Below, piece by piece: positions 1 through 8,706 of a DNA stretch of 64,000 bases. The notes under the pieces were generated by a model. It did no database searches and was not told where the DNA came from. It saw only the letters and a program-made list of their open reading frames with translations. The number at the start of each line of letters is the position of its first letter. Positions within the stretch are counted from its first letter, which is position 1. The translations under genes were made by a program, and so were the position numbers. Source of the DNA: Thermococcus sp. EP1 (GTDB lineage Archaea > Methanobacteriota_B > Thermococci > Thermococcales > Thermococcaceae). The stretch lies in contig NZ_JXCG01000004.1 of NCBI RefSeq assembly GCF_001317345.1, positions 124,001 to 188,000 of the forward strand, in the 5' to 3' direction.

Positions 1-1205
1 TCAGTTAATACATCCGGTCTCACAGAGTTCCTCACAAACCTTTGGATATCCTGAAAAGTATATTTTTCTCCTTTTCTTTGGTAAGTCTTAGTTAGTTGAT
101 ATTGCATGTCCTTCACAAGTTGACCAAATGCAACTCTGAAGAGATCTCTTAAAAGGTCACCAGCGAGTTTAAGTCTTTTACTGGCATAGTGGTCTTTATC
201 GTCTTCGCCTCTTAGTCCAAGTGAAAGTTCAATAACTTTGAGTGCCATCATTCCTAGATAGTATGCCTTCTTTATCCTGTCTTCAGGGGTCACTCCCATG
301 TGTGGAAGGAGATTGTTGTCAATTATTGATTGGGCCCTTCTAAGCCGGTATTCTCTTGGTTGTCCAGGCATTGCTTTTTTCCCAATGTAATCCAAAGCCT
401 CTTCTTGAGTTTGTACATCACTTGCATCTTCCAAGTTATCAAAGAGAACTTGTTGAACTTCAGGGTTATTGCTCACGGCATCAACTATCTCTTTATCACT
501 TTCGAGTCCAAGGGCCCTCATAAGGTGCACAAACTTAATAACTCCTGGTACATTGGGGATTGAAACATACAACAACCCATCTTTTCTTCTTTCCACAGTT
601 ATTAATGCCCTATAACCATGCCTATATGAGAAACACTTTGCTATATACCTATTCTGCCTTTCATCAATTTCAACAAGAGTTCTGTTTGGAGCTAAATCCT
701 CGATAGATACAATAACCCTTTCAGAACCATTAATAATGAAATATCCTCCTGGATCTCTTGGATCCTCTCCATATGCTATAAGCTCTTCAGCACTTAGGTT
801 GTAAAGGCGACAGATTTTAGACTTAAGCATTACCGGAAGTTCTCCAATCCTAACTTCCACAGGTTCTTGTTCAATTCCCTTTACGACTGGTATCATCTCC
901 AAGAAAATTGGAGCGGAGTAAGTTAAATTTCTAATTCTAGCATCTATAGGGTATAAAGGTTTTCTTTGCCCGTGGGCTTCCTGGAATTCTGGCTCTCCAA
1001 GCCTTATCCTTCCAAATTTAACTTCAAAGTCTGGTATATCTGGCTTAACCCCACCAAATTCGTTAATTACCTCTTGCATTCCATGGTCAATAAAGGCATT
1101 ATAAGAATCAAGATGCTGTCTTACAAGCCCTTTTTCATTCCAGTAGCTTTTCATAACATGCCAAAGATCATCCGGAGTAACCTCAACAACAGTAGGACCT
1201 CTCAT
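1..1205 (-). CDS. rpoB: DNA-directed RNA polymerase subunit B (N-terminal part, gene runs off the window)
   Basis: Catalytic second-largest subunit of archaeal RNA polymerase. The minus frame is open for 401 codons from an ATG at 1205 to the window edge, so the C-terminal two thirds are missing. The translation starts MRGPTVVEVTPDDLWHVM and contains the Rpb2 signatures GYFIINGSERVIVSIEDLAP (about residues 150-170) and FSYRHGYRALITVERRKDGL. A ribosome binding site GAGGTGA sits just upstream of the ATG. It follows rpoH by 17 bases on the same strand, the usual archaeal rpoH-rpoB order. Identification is certain; only the extent is limited by the window. Confidence 0.97.
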   Translation of the reverse strand, partial: MRGPTVVEVTPDDLWHVMKSYWNEKGLVRQHLDSYNAFIDHGMQEVINEFGGVKPDIPDFEVKFGRIRLGEPEFQEAHGQRKPLYPIDARIRNLTYSAPIFLEMIPVVKGIEQEPVEVRIGELPVMLKSKICRLYNLSAEELIAYGEDPRDPGGYFIINGSERVIVSIEDLAPNRTLVEIDERQNRYIAKCFSYRHGYRALITVERRKDGLLYVSIPNVPGVIKFVHLMRALGLESDKEIVDAVSNNPEVQQVLFDNLEDASDVQTQEEALDYIGKKAMPGQPREYRLRRAQSIIDNNLLPHMGVTPEDRIKKAYYLGMMALKVIELSLGLRGEDDKDHYASKRLKLAGDLLRDLFRVAFGQLVKDMQYQLTKTYQRKGEKYTFQDIQRFVRNSVRPDVLT

Positions 1206-1222
1206 GTTCTCACCTCAAAACC

Positions 1223-1471
1223 TCAATCTTCAACAACAATCCTATAATAGTAATAAACCCCCGCAGTAGGGCTTTTTCTTTTTATTTCTATTACATCCCC
1301 AACCTTAGCCTCAAGTGCTTGAACTACCGGATCACTTGCCTTGATTTGTGGTAACTGAGAAGGCTTAATATTGTATTTTTTCAGTAATTCTTCCTTCTCT
1401 TCCTCATTGAGTACCCTATGCTCAGGAACTAACACATGATCAAATATTGTAAAGGTTTTTTTCGCCGTCAC
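1223..1471 (-). CDS. rpoH: DNA-directed RNA polymerase subunit H (Rpb5 C-terminal homologue)
   Basis: 82-residue assembly-type subunit of archaeal RNA polymerase, equivalent to the C-terminal domain of eukaryotic Rpb5. The sequence carries the family hallmarks: FDHVLVPEH near the N terminus, [20 protein letters not shown] in the middle and a final [17 protein letters not shown] strand. Length is normal for Thermococcales. It is the first gene of the rpoH-rpoB transcription unit, with a clear TATA box about 70 bases upstream. Confidence 0.97.
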   Translation of the reverse strand: MTAKKTFTIFDHVLVPEHRVLNEEEKEELLKKYNIKPSQLPQIKASDPVVQALEAKVGDVIEIKRKSPTAGVYYYYRIVVED

Positions 1472-1538
1472 AGAGAATTGCCCCCTTTAAAATTTTTTAG
1501 AAGGTACACCCTCTCACTACCTCCAGCTTTTAATTTGA

Positions 1539-1555
1539 GTATATAAGCTTTTCGA
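1539..1555 (-). promoter_or_regulatory. BRE/TATA promoter of rpoH-rpoB
   Basis: On the minus strand the sequence reads CGAAAAGCTTATATAC, a purine-rich BRE followed by a TATA box. Transcription would start about 25 bases downstream, near 1515, leaving a 5' leader of about 45 bases before the rpoH ATG. Confidence 0.7.
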
Positions 1556-1631
1556 GAGTTTAGTCTGAAGGAGGGTTTATATTGTTTGCGTAAAGTTTAA
1601 GAATTCCCTTGAAACGCATGAGAGGCTATTG

Positions 1632-1649
1632 ATGTGCGCTTATGCACAT
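1632..1649. repeat. Short inverted repeat between tRNA-Pro and rpoH
   Basis: ATGTGC, a six-base loop, then GCACAT form a six-base-pair hairpin in the 100-base gap between the 3' end of tRNA-Pro(TGG) and the rpoH promoter. It could be a processing or termination element for the tRNA transcript, or chance. Confidence 0.35.
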
Positions 1650-1654
1650 TTTGA

Positions 1655-1732
1655 TGGTGGGGCCGCCGAGATTTGAACTCGGGTCACGGGCTCCCAAAGC
1701 CCGCAGGATAGACCAAGCTACCCCACGGCCCC
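1655..1732 (-). tRNA. tRNA-Pro (anticodon TGG)
   Basis: Full cloverleaf on the minus strand. The acceptor stem GGGGCCG pairs with CGGCCCC, the anticodon stem CGGGC/GCCCG holds the loop TTTGGGA, and the T arm contains GTTCAAATC. The 3' CCA is encoded (1655-1657). It lies 11 bases downstream of tRNA-Thr and probably shares its transcript. Confidence 0.96.
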
Positions 1733-1743
1733 ATTGTAATGAC

Positions 1744-1820
1744 TGGAGCCCCGGGCGGGATTTGAACCCGCGGCCTGCGGATTACAAGTCCGCCGCCCCA
1801 CCAGGCTAGGCTACCGGGGC
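1744..1820 (-). tRNA. tRNA-Thr (anticodon TGT)
   Basis: Minus-strand cloverleaf: acceptor GCCCCGG/CCGGGGC, anticodon stem GCGGA/TCCGC with loop CTTGTAA, T arm GGTTCAAATCC, encoded CCA. First gene of a two-tRNA unit with tRNA-Pro(TGG), driven from the TATA box at about 1836-1845. Confidence 0.96.
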
Positions 1821-1833
1821 ACCGAAATGAAGA

Positions 1834-1853
1834 AGGCCCTAGTGAGTATATAA
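1834..1853 (-). promoter_or_regulatory. TATA promoter of the tRNA-Thr/tRNA-Pro unit
   Basis: The minus strand reads GCGAAAAGTTTATATACTC, a BRE plus TATA box. Its position puts the start site at or a few bases before the 5' end of tRNA-Thr at 1820. It is back to back with the tRNA-Asn promoter. Confidence 0.7.
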
Positions 1854-1873
1854 ACTTTTCGCTAAAACCATAC

Positions 1874-1890
1874 CGTAAGCTTTATAAATG
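1874..1890 (+). promoter_or_regulatory. TATA promoter of tRNA-Asn
   Basis: CGTAAGCTTTATAAATG contains a strong TATA box, TTTATAAA (1881-1888), about 34 bases upstream of the 5' end of tRNA-Asn. That is the correct spacing for archaeal initiation just before the tRNA. Confidence 0.7.
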
Positions 1891-1918
1891 CACTTATACT
1901 CCCTATCATTGGGTTCGT

Positions 1919-1994
1919 GCCGCCGTAGCTTAGTCGGTAGAGCGCCGGACTGTTAATCCGGTGGTCGCCCGTTCAAGTCGGGCCGGCGGCGCCA
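1919..1994 (+). tRNA. tRNA-Asn (anticodon GTT)
   Basis: Plus-strand cloverleaf with acceptor GCCGCCG/CGGCGGC, anticodon stem CCGGA/TCCGG and loop CTGTTAA, T-arm GTTCAAGTC and encoded CCA. The next tRNA follows after nine bases, so the two are probably co-transcribed. Confidence 0.96.
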
Positions 1995-2003
1995 ATCAAT
2001 TAT

Positions 2004-2081
2004 GGGCCCGTAGCTCAGCCTGGTCAGAGCGCGCGGCTCATAACCGCGTGGTCGGGGGTTCAAAGCCCCCCGGGCCCACCA
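2004..2081 (+). tRNA. tRNA with CAT anticodon (elongator Met or Ile2)
   Basis: Plus-strand cloverleaf with acceptor GGGCCCG/CGGGCCC, anticodon stem CGCGG/CCGCG, loop CTCATAA and encoded CCA. The anticodon stem lacks the three consecutive GC pairs that mark initiator tRNA, so it is not tRNA-iMet. Sequence alone does not decide between elongator tRNA-Met and the agmatidine-modified tRNA-Ile2. A minus-strand ORF ends inside its anticodon loop. Confidence 0.9.
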
Positions 2082-2367
2082 CTTCCTTTTCAAAAACAAG
2101 CCACTCTTCTTGAGACTCTAAATCCACTAAATATCCGTATAATAAACCTTCTTCAAATTCTAACTTTAATACGCACTTTCGTTTAGTTAAAAGTCTTTTA
2201 TGAACCCATTCAGGAAGTTTTTCTGGATCTATCCAGATGAGGAAATCCTCAACATAAATTCCAATTAAGTGATGATTTTTGAAGAGATATCCTCTAATGT
2301 GTAATAGTTCAAAATACCTAGTTTTACCAGATTCCATAATAGAAAAATATTTCACTTCTGATGCCAT
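2038..2367 (-). CDS. Hypothetical protein whose end is antisense to a tRNA
   Basis: 109-residue soluble protein starting MASEVKYFSIMESGKTRYF. I chose the ATG at 2367 because GGTGGG precedes it. The middle part (IRGYLFKNHHLIGIYVEDF, DPEKLPEWVHKRLL) is rich in charged and aromatic residues and looks like a real small globular protein. I recognise no family. The last 14 residues (VVGPGGFEPPTTRL) are encoded by the antisense of the CAT-anticodon tRNA 3' half, and the TGA stop falls in its anticodon loop. Either the natural gene is this long, or an original stop was lost and translation now runs into the tRNA antisense. Coding status is moderately supported by the ribosome binding site and composition. 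Confidence 0.55.
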   Translation of the reverse strand: MASEVKYFSIMESGKTRYFELLHIRGYLFKNHHLIGIYVEDFLIWIDPEKLPEWVHKRLLTKRKCVLKLEFEEGLLYGYLVDLESQEEWLVFEKEVVGPGGFEPPTTRL

Positions 2368-2513
2368 AGGATCCCACCACAATAAACTTAGAACTTAAAA
2401 GATTTTAGGAACTCGGTGAAACGAAAGTTCCACAGATCACAGTTTCTCATTAAAGAATTTAAGAGTTTAAAATAACTTGATTGTTCAAAAGAAACCATGA
2501 GAAACAGGTGTTT

Positions 2514-2589
<76 letters not shown>

Positions 2590-2635
2590 TCAAAAAAGTT
2601 ATAACAAGTGTATACATAAAAGTTGCGGTGATAAA
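2590..2635. promoter_or_regulatory. Compact divergent promoter of tRNA-Arg and the dcd-like gene
   Basis: This 46-base gap holds two oppositely oriented TATA-like elements. A minus-strand ACTTTTATGTATAC (about 2610-2623) is spaced to start at the tRNA-Arg 5' end. A plus-strand AAGTTATAACA (about 2595-2605) would start close to the GCGGTGAT ribosome binding site of the downstream gene. The elements nearly touch, so the two promoters may compete. Confidence 0.55.
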
Positions 2636-3106
2636 ATGATACTGCCAGATCATAAAATTAAGAAAGAAATATTAATCGAACCTTTCAATGAAAAGTCTCT
2701 TCAGCCAGCAGGCTATGATCTAAGGGTTGGAAAGGAAGCTATGGTAAATGGGAAGTTCATAAATGTCGAGGAGGAAGGAAAAGTCATTATCCCTCCCAAA
2801 GGCCATGCATTGATACTAACCTTAGAAAGAGTAAAACTCCCTGATGACGTCATGGGAGATATGAGACTAAGGAGTACCTTTGCAAGAGAAGGCCTTTTAG
2901 GGAGTTTTGCTTGGGTTGATCCAGGATGGGATGGAAATCTCACCTTGGCATTGTTCAATAGTTCTGAAGAAGAAGTAGTACTCCATTATGAAGAGCGGTT
3001 CGTACAAATAGCATTCCATCGCCTTGAGGAACCCTCAAGCAACCCTTATCGTGGTAGTTACCAAGGCAGTCAACACTTAAAGCTTTCAAAAAGAAAAATA
3101 AGATAA
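2636..3106 (+). CDS. dcd: dCTP deaminase / dUTPase family protein lacking the deaminase glutamate
   Basis: 156-residue trimeric dUTPase-fold protein for pyrimidine deoxynucleotide metabolism. Family motifs are LQPAGYDLRVG (about 22-32), LRSTFAREGLLGSFAWVDPG (78-97) and NPYRGSYQGSQHL near the C terminus. In bacterial dCTP deaminase the strand after DPGW carries the catalytic base Glu (LEFYN). Here the equivalent stretch is LALFN, with Ala105 in place of Glu, while the preceding Asp95 is kept. By family knowledge this argues against simple dCTP deamination and for dUTPase-like or altered chemistry, but that is inference. The ATG at 2636 is preceded by GGTGAT. Standard annotations would call it dcd. 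Confidence 0.85.
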   Translation: MILPDHKIKKEILIEPFNEKSLQPAGYDLRVGKEAMVNGKFINVEEEGKVIIPPKGHALILTLERVKLPDDVMGDMRLRSTFAREGLLGSFAWVDPGWDGNLTLALFNSSEEEVVLHYEERFVQIAFHRLEEPSSNPYRGSYQGSQHLKLSKRKIR

Positions 3107-3217
3107 GCTTTATTCTCTTCAATTTTCATAGTTAGATTAGTACTATTACCATGCTACAAGAACCTCAAAAATGGTTTTACATAGAAATATAAGTGAAAGG
3201 AGAAAATAGAAGGGAGT

Positions 3218-3532
3218 TCAGCCGAAGAGTGCACCAAGTCCAGCGAGAGCCTCTTCTTCCTTCTCCTCTTCCTCTTCTTCCTCTTCTGCTGGAGCTTCTT
3301 CTGCTGCAGCCTCAGCAGCTGGAGCTGCAGCTGGAGCAGCTGCAACTGCAACTGGCATTGCAGCTTTCTCAATGACTTCCTCAATGTTAACTCCCTCAAG
3401 GGCTGCAACTAGAGCCTTCACTCTTGCTTCATCAACTTCCACACCAGCAGCTTGAAGGAGGTTCTTTATGTTCTCCTCAGTTATCTCCTTACCAGCAGCG
3501 TGTAACAATAAAGCAGCGTATACATACTCCAT
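3218..3532 (-). CDS. rpl12: Ribosomal protein L12 (P1-type stalk protein)
   Basis: 104-residue archaeal stalk protein that dimerises on L10 and recruits translation factors. The N-terminal helical dimerisation domain starts [17 protein letters not shown]. An Ala-rich hinge follows (about 58-80), then a run of glutamates and the conserved factor-binding tail [10 protein letters not shown]. The ATG is preceded by GGAGGTG. It is the last gene of the L11-L1-L10-L12 cluster, and its tail is nearly identical to the end of L10 at both protein and DNA level. Confidence 0.97.
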   Translation of the reverse strand: MEYVYAALLLHAAGKEITEENIKNLLQAAGVEVDEARVKALVAALEGVNIEEVIEKAAMPVAVAAAPAAAPAAEAAAEEAPAEEEEEEEEKEEEALAGLGALFG

Positions 3533-3580
3533 CTCCTTACACCTCCAAGTTATCTTTATTTTCCCATTATTAGATGCGCA

Positions 3581-4597
3581 TCAGCCAAATAAGGCTCCCA
3601 AACCAGCGAGAGCCTCCTCTTCTTCCTTCTCCTCTTCCTCTTCTTCTTCAACTTTTTCCTCAGCCTCTTCAGCTGGCTGAGGCTGAGCCGCTATAACTTG
3701 TGCTTGTTGGTTTAAAAGCTCTTTGGTCTTCTCGTCAAGCAACTCCTCTGGTAACTCTTGAGCTATGAGCAATGCAATTCTGAAGGCCTTGCCAAGTATA
3801 TCTCCAGCAGTCTCTTTGGTAACATAGCCTGCTTCCACAGCGACATTCTTTGCACCAAGGAATGCCTTTTGTATAATTGCTTCAATTGTTTGCTTTGTTG
3901 GATATGCTACGTTAACTGACAAGTTAAACGCGTGCATATAAGCTTGTTGAAGCATGCTAATGTATTGTGCCTCATCAATTGCAAGTACCTCTGGAGTGTA
4001 AACAATACCATCCTCATAAGCTGCGAGTAGCTTGAGACCTACTTCAAGAGGCTCAATTCCAAGCTGGTTAAGTATATTAGCCAGTTGAGGAGTTATAATC
4101 TCGCCTGCTTTTAATACAACTGTATCTTTTTGTATTGATACCTTACCTTTCTCAATTCTTGCAGGAATTCCTAAAGCTTGCATCTCACCAACAAGGGGTC
4201 CGGGGGACAGTGGTGTCGGACCTGCTGGAACTACAATGTCTCTTGGTGCTGGAACTCCAGGTTTTGCTGGAGCTGGCTTTTTGCTTTCTTCAAGGAATTT
4301 ATAGAGCTTAAAGGGATTCATTTCAGTTACAAGTATTCCTGCTCCACCCTGAATGTGATCAACAAGCTTCTCAATCTCAGGATTTCCAAGTTCTTGTGCT
4401 GCCTTTCTGAGGGCAATTTCAATTAATGTATTTCTTGAAACCCTGAAAATTGCCTTACCCCTGAGGCTCTCTCTCATCTTTGATAATGGATAAGCTGGAA
4501 CATCTGCCACATCTACCAGTGCAATTACTGGATAACTTTTGATAAGCTCAGCAAGTTCTTCTACTTCTTTTTTCTTCCACTCAGCAACATGAGCCAT
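3581..4597 (-). CDS. rpl10: Ribosomal protein L10 (P0-type stalk base)
   Basis: 338-residue archaeal L10/P0 that anchors the L12 dimers to 23S rRNA. The N-terminal rRNA-binding domain starts [20 protein letters not shown] and includes [17 protein letters not shown] central L12-binding helical spine follows (about 190-300), then an acidic hinge and the same [10 protein letters not shown] tail as L12. GGGGTGATAT precedes the ATG. It follows L1 by five bases. Confidence 0.97.
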   Translation of the reverse strand: MAHVAEWKKKEVEELAELIKSYPVIALVDVADVPAYPLSKMRESLRGKAIFRVSRNTLIEIALRKAAQELGNPEIEKLVDHIQGGAGILVTEMNPFKLYKFLEESKKPAPAKPGVPAPRDIVVPAGPTPLSPGPLVGEMQALGIPARIEKGKVSIQKDTVVLKAGEIITPQLANILNQLGIEPLEVGLKLLAAYEDGIVYTPEVLAIDEAQYISMLQQAYMHAFNLSVNVAYPTKQTIEAIIQKAFLGAKNVAVEAGYVTKETAGDILGKAFRIALLIAQELPEELLDEKTKELLNQQAQVIAAQPQPAEEAEEKVEEEEEEEKEEEEALAGLGALFG

Positions 4598-4602
4598 CTA
4601 TA

Positions 4603-5253
4603 TCACCCCTCTATTTTTACAGCTGGGCCCATTGTCGTTTTGACGTATGCTGACTTGACTTGGTTTTCTCCTCTCTCAAGTTTTCCTATTATTGCATTGA
4701 GCACTGTCTCAATGTTTTCAGCGAGTTTCTCGTCTTCCATAGCCTCAGTGCCAACTGGGGCATGAACTACTGGGTTGTTCTTAAGTTGTATTCTAACGGT
4801 CTTTTTAAGTTTCTCAACAAATGGGGTAAGGTCTGTCACCATTGGAGGAACTACTACAGGCATTTTGTTTCTTGGACCTAAATACCTACCCAGATACCTA
4901 CCAATCTTTGGCATCAATGGGGCAGCCGCAATGAAAAAGTCGTAGTTCTTTGCTATTTTCCTCGCAGCCCTTGGATTGCTCCCCAATTCTTCTAATTCCT
5001 CACCACTAATTACCCTAAGCCCGAGCTTTTTAGCCGCCTCGGCAACGGCACCATCAGCGATGACCGCGATTTTTGGTTCCTTCCCACGACCATGTGGCAG
5101 AATAACCTCAAGCTTAAACCTATTCTCAGGTTTTTTAAGGTCAATATCCTTGAGGTTTACTGCCACTTCGAGGGTCTGTGTGAAGTTACGCGGCTTAGCC
5201 CGGGCCTTTGCCTCCTTCACCGCTTCCACGATTTTTTGCCTATCAAAGGCCAT
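4603..5253 (-). CDS. rpl1: Ribosomal protein L1
   Basis: 216-residue L1-stalk protein binding 23S rRNA near the E site. Recognisable features are [20 protein letters not shown], the strongly conserved [15 protein letters not shown] and the C-terminal [13 protein letters not shown]. In methanogens L1 also represses its own mRNA; I see no obvious rRNA-like L1 site here. An 81-base gap upstream carries a TATA-like GAAAAGTTTAAAAAT (about 5315-5330), so L1-L10-L12 may have an internal promoter. Confidence 0.97.
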   Translation of the reverse strand: MAFDRQKIVEAVKEAKARAKPRNFTQTLEVAVNLKDIDLKKPENRFKLEVILPHGRGKEPKIAVIADGAVAEAAKKLGLRVISGEELEELGSNPRAARKIAKNYDFFIAAAPLMPKIGRYLGRYLGPRNKMPVVVPPMVTDLTPFVEKLKKTVRIQLKNNPVVHAPVGTEAMEDEKLAENIETVLNAIIGKLERGENQVKSAYVKTTMGPAVKIEG

Positions 5254-5334
5254 TTTTCTGACCTCCCTCTTTTTTATTTAAACTGGAAGGAAAAATCAAA
5301 AATTCGTAAAAGAGGAGATTTTTAAACTTTTCCC

Positions 5335-5826
5335 TCACTCTTCCTTTGCAAATACTTCATCATAAATTCCTTCATCAATCTCTTTCTGCACTTCTCTTGG
5401 ATCCTTGCCTTCAATAGTGACACCCATGCTTAAAGCCGTCCCGATAACCTCCTTAGCAGCTGCTTTTAAGTCAGCTGCTAACATTTGCTGTTTCTTTGCT
5501 CTTGCAATTTTAATTACTTGCTCCATTGTTAGATTACCCACAATGTTTCTTGTAGGCTCATCCGATCCTTTTTCTAGACCCAGTTCCTTCTTTATGAGTT
5601 GGCTTACTGGTGGGGTTCCTACTTCTATCTCAAATTGCCTTGTCACTGGGTCAACAATGATCTTAACTGGAACCTGCATTCCAGCGAAGTCTTTAGTTGC
5701 TTCATTTATCCTGTCAACAACTTGCTTAACATTTAATCCCAGTGGACCAATAGCTGGACCCAATGGAGGACCGGGAGTAGCTTTACCACCTTCAACTAAC
5801 ACCTCAACGATTTGTTTCTTTGCCAT
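5335..5826 (-). CDS. rpl11: Ribosomal protein L11
   Basis: 163-residue protein of the GTPase-associated centre. It starts [20 protein letters not shown] and contains [17 protein letters not shown] and the C-terminal rRNA-binding [20 protein letters not shown]. An in-frame GTG three codons upstream belongs to the ribosome binding site GGGGTGA, so the ATG at 5826 is the better start. It lies 13 bases after spt5. Confidence 0.97.
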   Translation of the reverse strand: MAKKQIVEVLVEGGKATPGPPLGPAIGPLGLNVKQVVDRINEATKDFAGMQVPVKIIVDPVTRQFEIEVGTPPVSQLIKKELGLEKGSDEPTRNIVGNLTMEQVIKIARAKKQQMLAADLKAAAKEVIGTALSMGVTIEGKDPREVQKEIDEGIYDEVFAKEE

Positions 5827-5839
5827 TCTCTTCACCCCT

Positions 5840-6298
5840 CTACTCCTCTGAGCGTTTGCTTATAAGCCTAACGTATTCTCCCCTAACAGTTACGGGGATT
5901 GGTACTATTGCTCCAATTAGTTCAACAACAATCTCATCTTTTGATTCATCAACTCTGACAACTTTAGCTTTCTCACCCTTAAATGGACCAGCAATTAATT
6001 CAACGATATCTCCTGGCTCAAATCCACTAACAGCAGGTTTCTCTTCGAGAAAATGCTCTATTTCACTAAATGAGATTGGCCCTGGAAGTGTACCTTTCGC
6101 ATGCCTGATGCCTCTTATTGCCTCATCCACCGCAGCTTTTTCTATGGCCTCAACAAAAATATATCCCCTAACTTTTGAGGGGGATAATATAGCCATAATG
6201 GGCAAGCTGTAAGTTTTGGCCTTACTGTAAATAAGCTTGGCTGTATTCTCCTCTTGGCCTACTGTTACACGTACTGCAAATATTTTGTTCTCACTCAT
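5840..6298 (-). CDS. spt5: Transcription elongation factor Spt5 (NusG family)
   Basis: 152-residue archaeal Spt5: an N-terminal NGN domain (about 1-85) that bridges the RNA polymerase clamp, and a C-terminal KOW domain (about 92-145, [20 protein letters not shown]). It works with Spt4 as a processivity factor. The true start is the ATG at 6298; the upstream in-frame GTG is part of the GGTGATA ribosome binding site. It lies in the conserved secE-spt5-rpl11 order. Confidence 0.97.
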   Translation of the reverse strand: MSENKIFAVRVTVGQEENTAKLIYSKAKTYSLPIMAILSPSKVRGYIFVEAIEKAAVDEAIRGIRHAKGTLPGPISFSEIEHFLEEKPAVSGFEPGDIVELIAGPFKGEKAKVVRVDESKDEIVVELIGAIVPIPVTVRGEYVRLISKRSEE

Positions 6299-6317
6299 CT
6301 TTATCACCGATTAATCT

Positions 6318-6506
6318 TCAAGTTCCTTGAACTAAAGAGCCAATAACACGGATGAGCATCCCAATAATGCCAACCAAAATTATTCCAATGCCCGTTATTT
6401 TAGCAGCAAGTTTGTATTCTTTCCAACCCGGTTTTTTTGTGACTAGGAAAACCCTCTTGGACTCAGAGAGGAAACTTTTAAACTTTTCCATATAGCTCTC
6501 TGCCAT
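6318..6506 (-). CDS. secE: Protein translocase subunit SecE (Sec61 gamma)
   Basis: 62-residue single-pass clamp subunit of the SecYE translocon. An amphipathic helix (MEKFKSFLSESKRVFLVTKKP) is followed by one membrane span (TGIGIILVGIIGMLIRVIGS). The ATG at 6506 follows GGGGTGTGG. It heads the ribosomal/elongation cluster; SecY is encoded far away at 47498-48883. Confidence 0.95.
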   Translation of the reverse strand: MAESYMEKFKSFLSESKRVFLVTKKPGWKEYKLAAKITGIGIILVGIIGMLIRVIGSLVQGT

Positions 6507-6545
6507 TTTCCACACCCCTCACAACCTTCAGAGTTGACTATTCAT

Positions 6546-6562
6546 AGAGTATTTAAAAGTTA
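6546..6562 (-). promoter_or_regulatory. TATA promoter of the secE-spt5-L11 operon
   Basis: The minus strand reads GATAACTTTTAAATACTC, with a TATA box TTTTAAATAC about 45 bases upstream of the secE ATG. This fits a short 5' leader. Confidence 0.6.
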
Positions 6563-6632
6563 TCCTTATTACCCATTAGACCTACAACTTTAGGAAAAAT
6601 TCATGAAAAAGTAAAAGACAAAACAAAACCCT

Positions 6633-7754
6633 CTAAAGCTCAGTTAAATCAATTTTAACGACCTTTCTTTCCTCTTCAAAAGAATATGGTGCCTCTGCTT
6701 CTTCAACAACAGCATATGGGGAGCTTACTCCAGTAACGACAACCATCACTCTTATTGTCTTCTCAAGATCATGGTCTAACTGAATTCCCCAAATAACCTG
6801 GGCTTCTGGATCAAGTTTACTTGTAACCAGTTCTATTATTTGTTGGGCTTCCTCAAGTTTAACATCGCTTCCAGCAATACTTATCAATGCTCCCTTAGCA
6901 CCACTTATATCAACATCCAAGAGAGGACTGTTCAAAGCCTGGTTTGCAGCTTCTAATGCCCTCTTTTCACTGTCGCTCTCTCCAATACCGATCATAGCAA
7001 TGCCACCGTCTTTCATCACGGCCCTTACATCAGCAAAGTCCAAGTTGATTAGACCTGGTCTGGTTATGAGTTCTGTGATGCCTTTAACAGCTTGCACAAG
7101 AATCTCATCTGAAACCTTAAATGCCATTTGGATTGGCAAATTCGGAGCAACTTCCATAAGTTTATCATTGGGGATCACAATTACAGTATCACTGTTCTTT
7201 CTGAGTCTCTCAAGACCATACTCTGCATTTTTAATCCTTCTTATTCCCTCAACTGTGAATGGGAGTGTGACTACTGAAACTGTTAGAGCTCCCATTTTCT
7301 TTGCAAGCTCGGCAACTATTGGGGCCGCACCAGTACCAGTACCCCCACCAAGACCACAAGTGATGAATACCATATCGGCCCCTTCAAGAGCATCCCTAAT
7401 ATCCCTTTCACTTTCTTTCGCTGCTTCTTCACCAACTTTTGGATTGTTTCCTGCACCAAGTCCTCTTGTAAGGTCCTTTCCAATCAAGATCTTTTTATGT
7501 GCTCTTACCTTTAAAAGGTCTTGAGCATCAGTATTGACAGCAATTACTCTTGCTCCTTGAATCCCAACTTCCATCATCCTATTGATAGTATTACATCCAG
7601 CCCCACCAACACCAATAACATAGATTTTTGCTTGCACCTGTTCCAAAATTCTCTTAAGTTCTTCATCAATGTCAGAAGTTGGTGTTTGAACTTCAACTGG
7701 AGTACTTGCTCCTGCAGATGTTCTTTCTATTGCATTTTCAATCAATTTCAACAT
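6633..7754 (-). CDS. ftsZ: Cell division protein FtsZ
   Basis: 373-residue tubulin-family GTPase that forms the division ring. After a variable N-terminal tail (about 1-40) come the nucleotide-binding [12 protein letters not shown] (49-59), the tubulin signature GGGTGTG (136-142), and the T7 loop [11 protein letters not shown] that completes the catalytic site in the next subunit. The C-terminal domain ends with an acidic tail and [19 protein letters not shown] precedes the ATG. It is transcribed from its own promoter. Confidence 0.97.
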   Translation of the reverse strand: MLKLIENAIERTSAGASTPVEVQTPTSDIDEELKRILEQVQAKIYVIGVGGAGCNTINRMMEVGIQGARVIAVNTDAQDLLKVRAHKKILIGKDLTRGLGAGNNPKVGEEAAKESERDIRDALEGADMVFITCGLGGGTGTGAAPIVAELAKKMGALTVSVVTLPFTVEGIRRIKNAEYGLERLRKNSDTVIVIPNDKLMEVAPNLPIQMAFKVSDEILVQAVKGITELITRPGLINLDFADVRAVMKDGGIAMIGIGESDSEKRALEAANQALNSPLLDVDISGAKGALISIAGSDVKLEEAQQIIELVTSKLDPEAQVIWGIQLDHDLEKTIRVMVVVTGVSSPYAVVEEAEAPYSFEEERKVVKIDLTEL

Positions 7755-7803
7755 CTTTTCACCCTCCGGCCGATAACAGTTCTAAATGTTTTTTCACATT
7801 CTC

Positions 7804-7822
7804 TACATATATAAACCTTAGC
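7804..7822 (-). promoter_or_regulatory. TATA promoter of ftsZ
   Basis: The minus strand reads AAGGTTTATATATGTAG, a clear TATA box about 55 bases upstream of the ftsZ ATG. Confidence 0.65.
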
Positions 7823-7884
7823 TAAGTTAGTTCAACTGATATTTAAATGTGTACTTTTAAACCTTTAAACATTTCGCTTCTTTG

Positions 7885-8706
7885 TTAGTCCTTAATAAAC
7901 TCCAAATCAAATTCTTCTGCAATAGCCCTAGCCATCTGTTTCGTTTCCCCTTTACTACCTTTCCAATCTACGTAAATACCATTTACTACACCTGAAGTTC
8001 TGTTTATAGCTTTAAGAAGCATTTCCTTTGAAATAGGATGTGCATATTTTGCCACTATGTGAGAAAATGCAAGTTCCGAATTTAAAGCAGCCTTGGTTTG
8101 TTTTGGAGCATAATGGCCGCCACCAATCCCAATTACTGTTTTAAAGTTGTGATTTCTATCATAATTGTTAATCACGTACAAGATAGTCTCTGCAACAATC
8201 TCCCCTGCTTTATCGTTTTTCCACTCGTCCTCACTAGATCCAATTTCTATAAATAAAGATGGCACATTAAGTTCACTTGGTCCGTGGTGCGTGGCTTCAT
8301 AACATACTGTCCATCCCAAATCATTAAGTTCACTTAGCTTTAAAAGTGCCAGTTTCATCGCTACTGGTTGGGAAAGAGCCAAACTCTCGTCTTTTCCTCC
8401 ATACATAGCTTTTCCCCAGTTACCTGTAACATGCGTTGTTAAAGCGGGCAATCTTTGCTGACTTGAGTGCCTTGATGCAAATACTATAATCTCAGGAGTT
8501 ATTCCAAGCTGTCTTTTTATCTCCAAATCAAGGTTATCATAGTATATCATTTCCCTATTTGTAGTTAGTAAGATGATCTCTCTGTTCTGATAGACCACAC
8601 TATCATCAAATTCTTGGTCGGTTTCTTTAAATCCGAAATTTTCAGTTAATTTTTGTCTAATGTTCATAGAAGCCAAATCCACTTTTGTTGTCATTACAAC
8701 TTTCAT
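7885..8706 (-). CDS. dtdA: D-aminoacyl-tRNA deacylase (DTD2 type)
   Basis: 273-residue archaeal/plant-type deacylase that hydrolyses D-amino acids wrongly attached to tRNA. Family features are [40 protein letters not shown] and [16 protein letters not shown], which include the histidine/aspartate-rich metal-site segments. I placed the start at the ATG at 8706 ([15 protein letters not shown]), preceded by TAGGGATA, rather than seven codons upstream. Single gene with a TATA-like AAAAGTTTTTATGAT upstream. Confidence 0.93.
   Translation of the reverse strand: MKVVMTTKVDLASMNIRQKLTENFGFKETDQEFDDSVVYQNREIILLTTNREMIYYDNLDLEIKRQLGITPEIIVFASRHSSQQRLPALTTHVTGNWGKAMYGGKDESLALSQPVAMKLALLKLSELNDLGWTVCYEATHHGPSELNVPSLFIEIGSSEDEWKNDKAGEIVAETILYVINNYDRNHNFKTVIGIGGGHYAPKQTKAALNSELAFSHIVAKYAHPISKEMLLKAINRTSGVVNGIYVDWKGSKGETKQMARAIAEEFDLEFIKD

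Noticed and set aside
3193-3680. Plus-strand ORFs rich in Leu/Ser/Pro opposite rpl12 and rpl10
   Set aside because: They are the antisense of the Ala/Glu-rich stalk-protein tails; low complexity, no ribosome binding sites.
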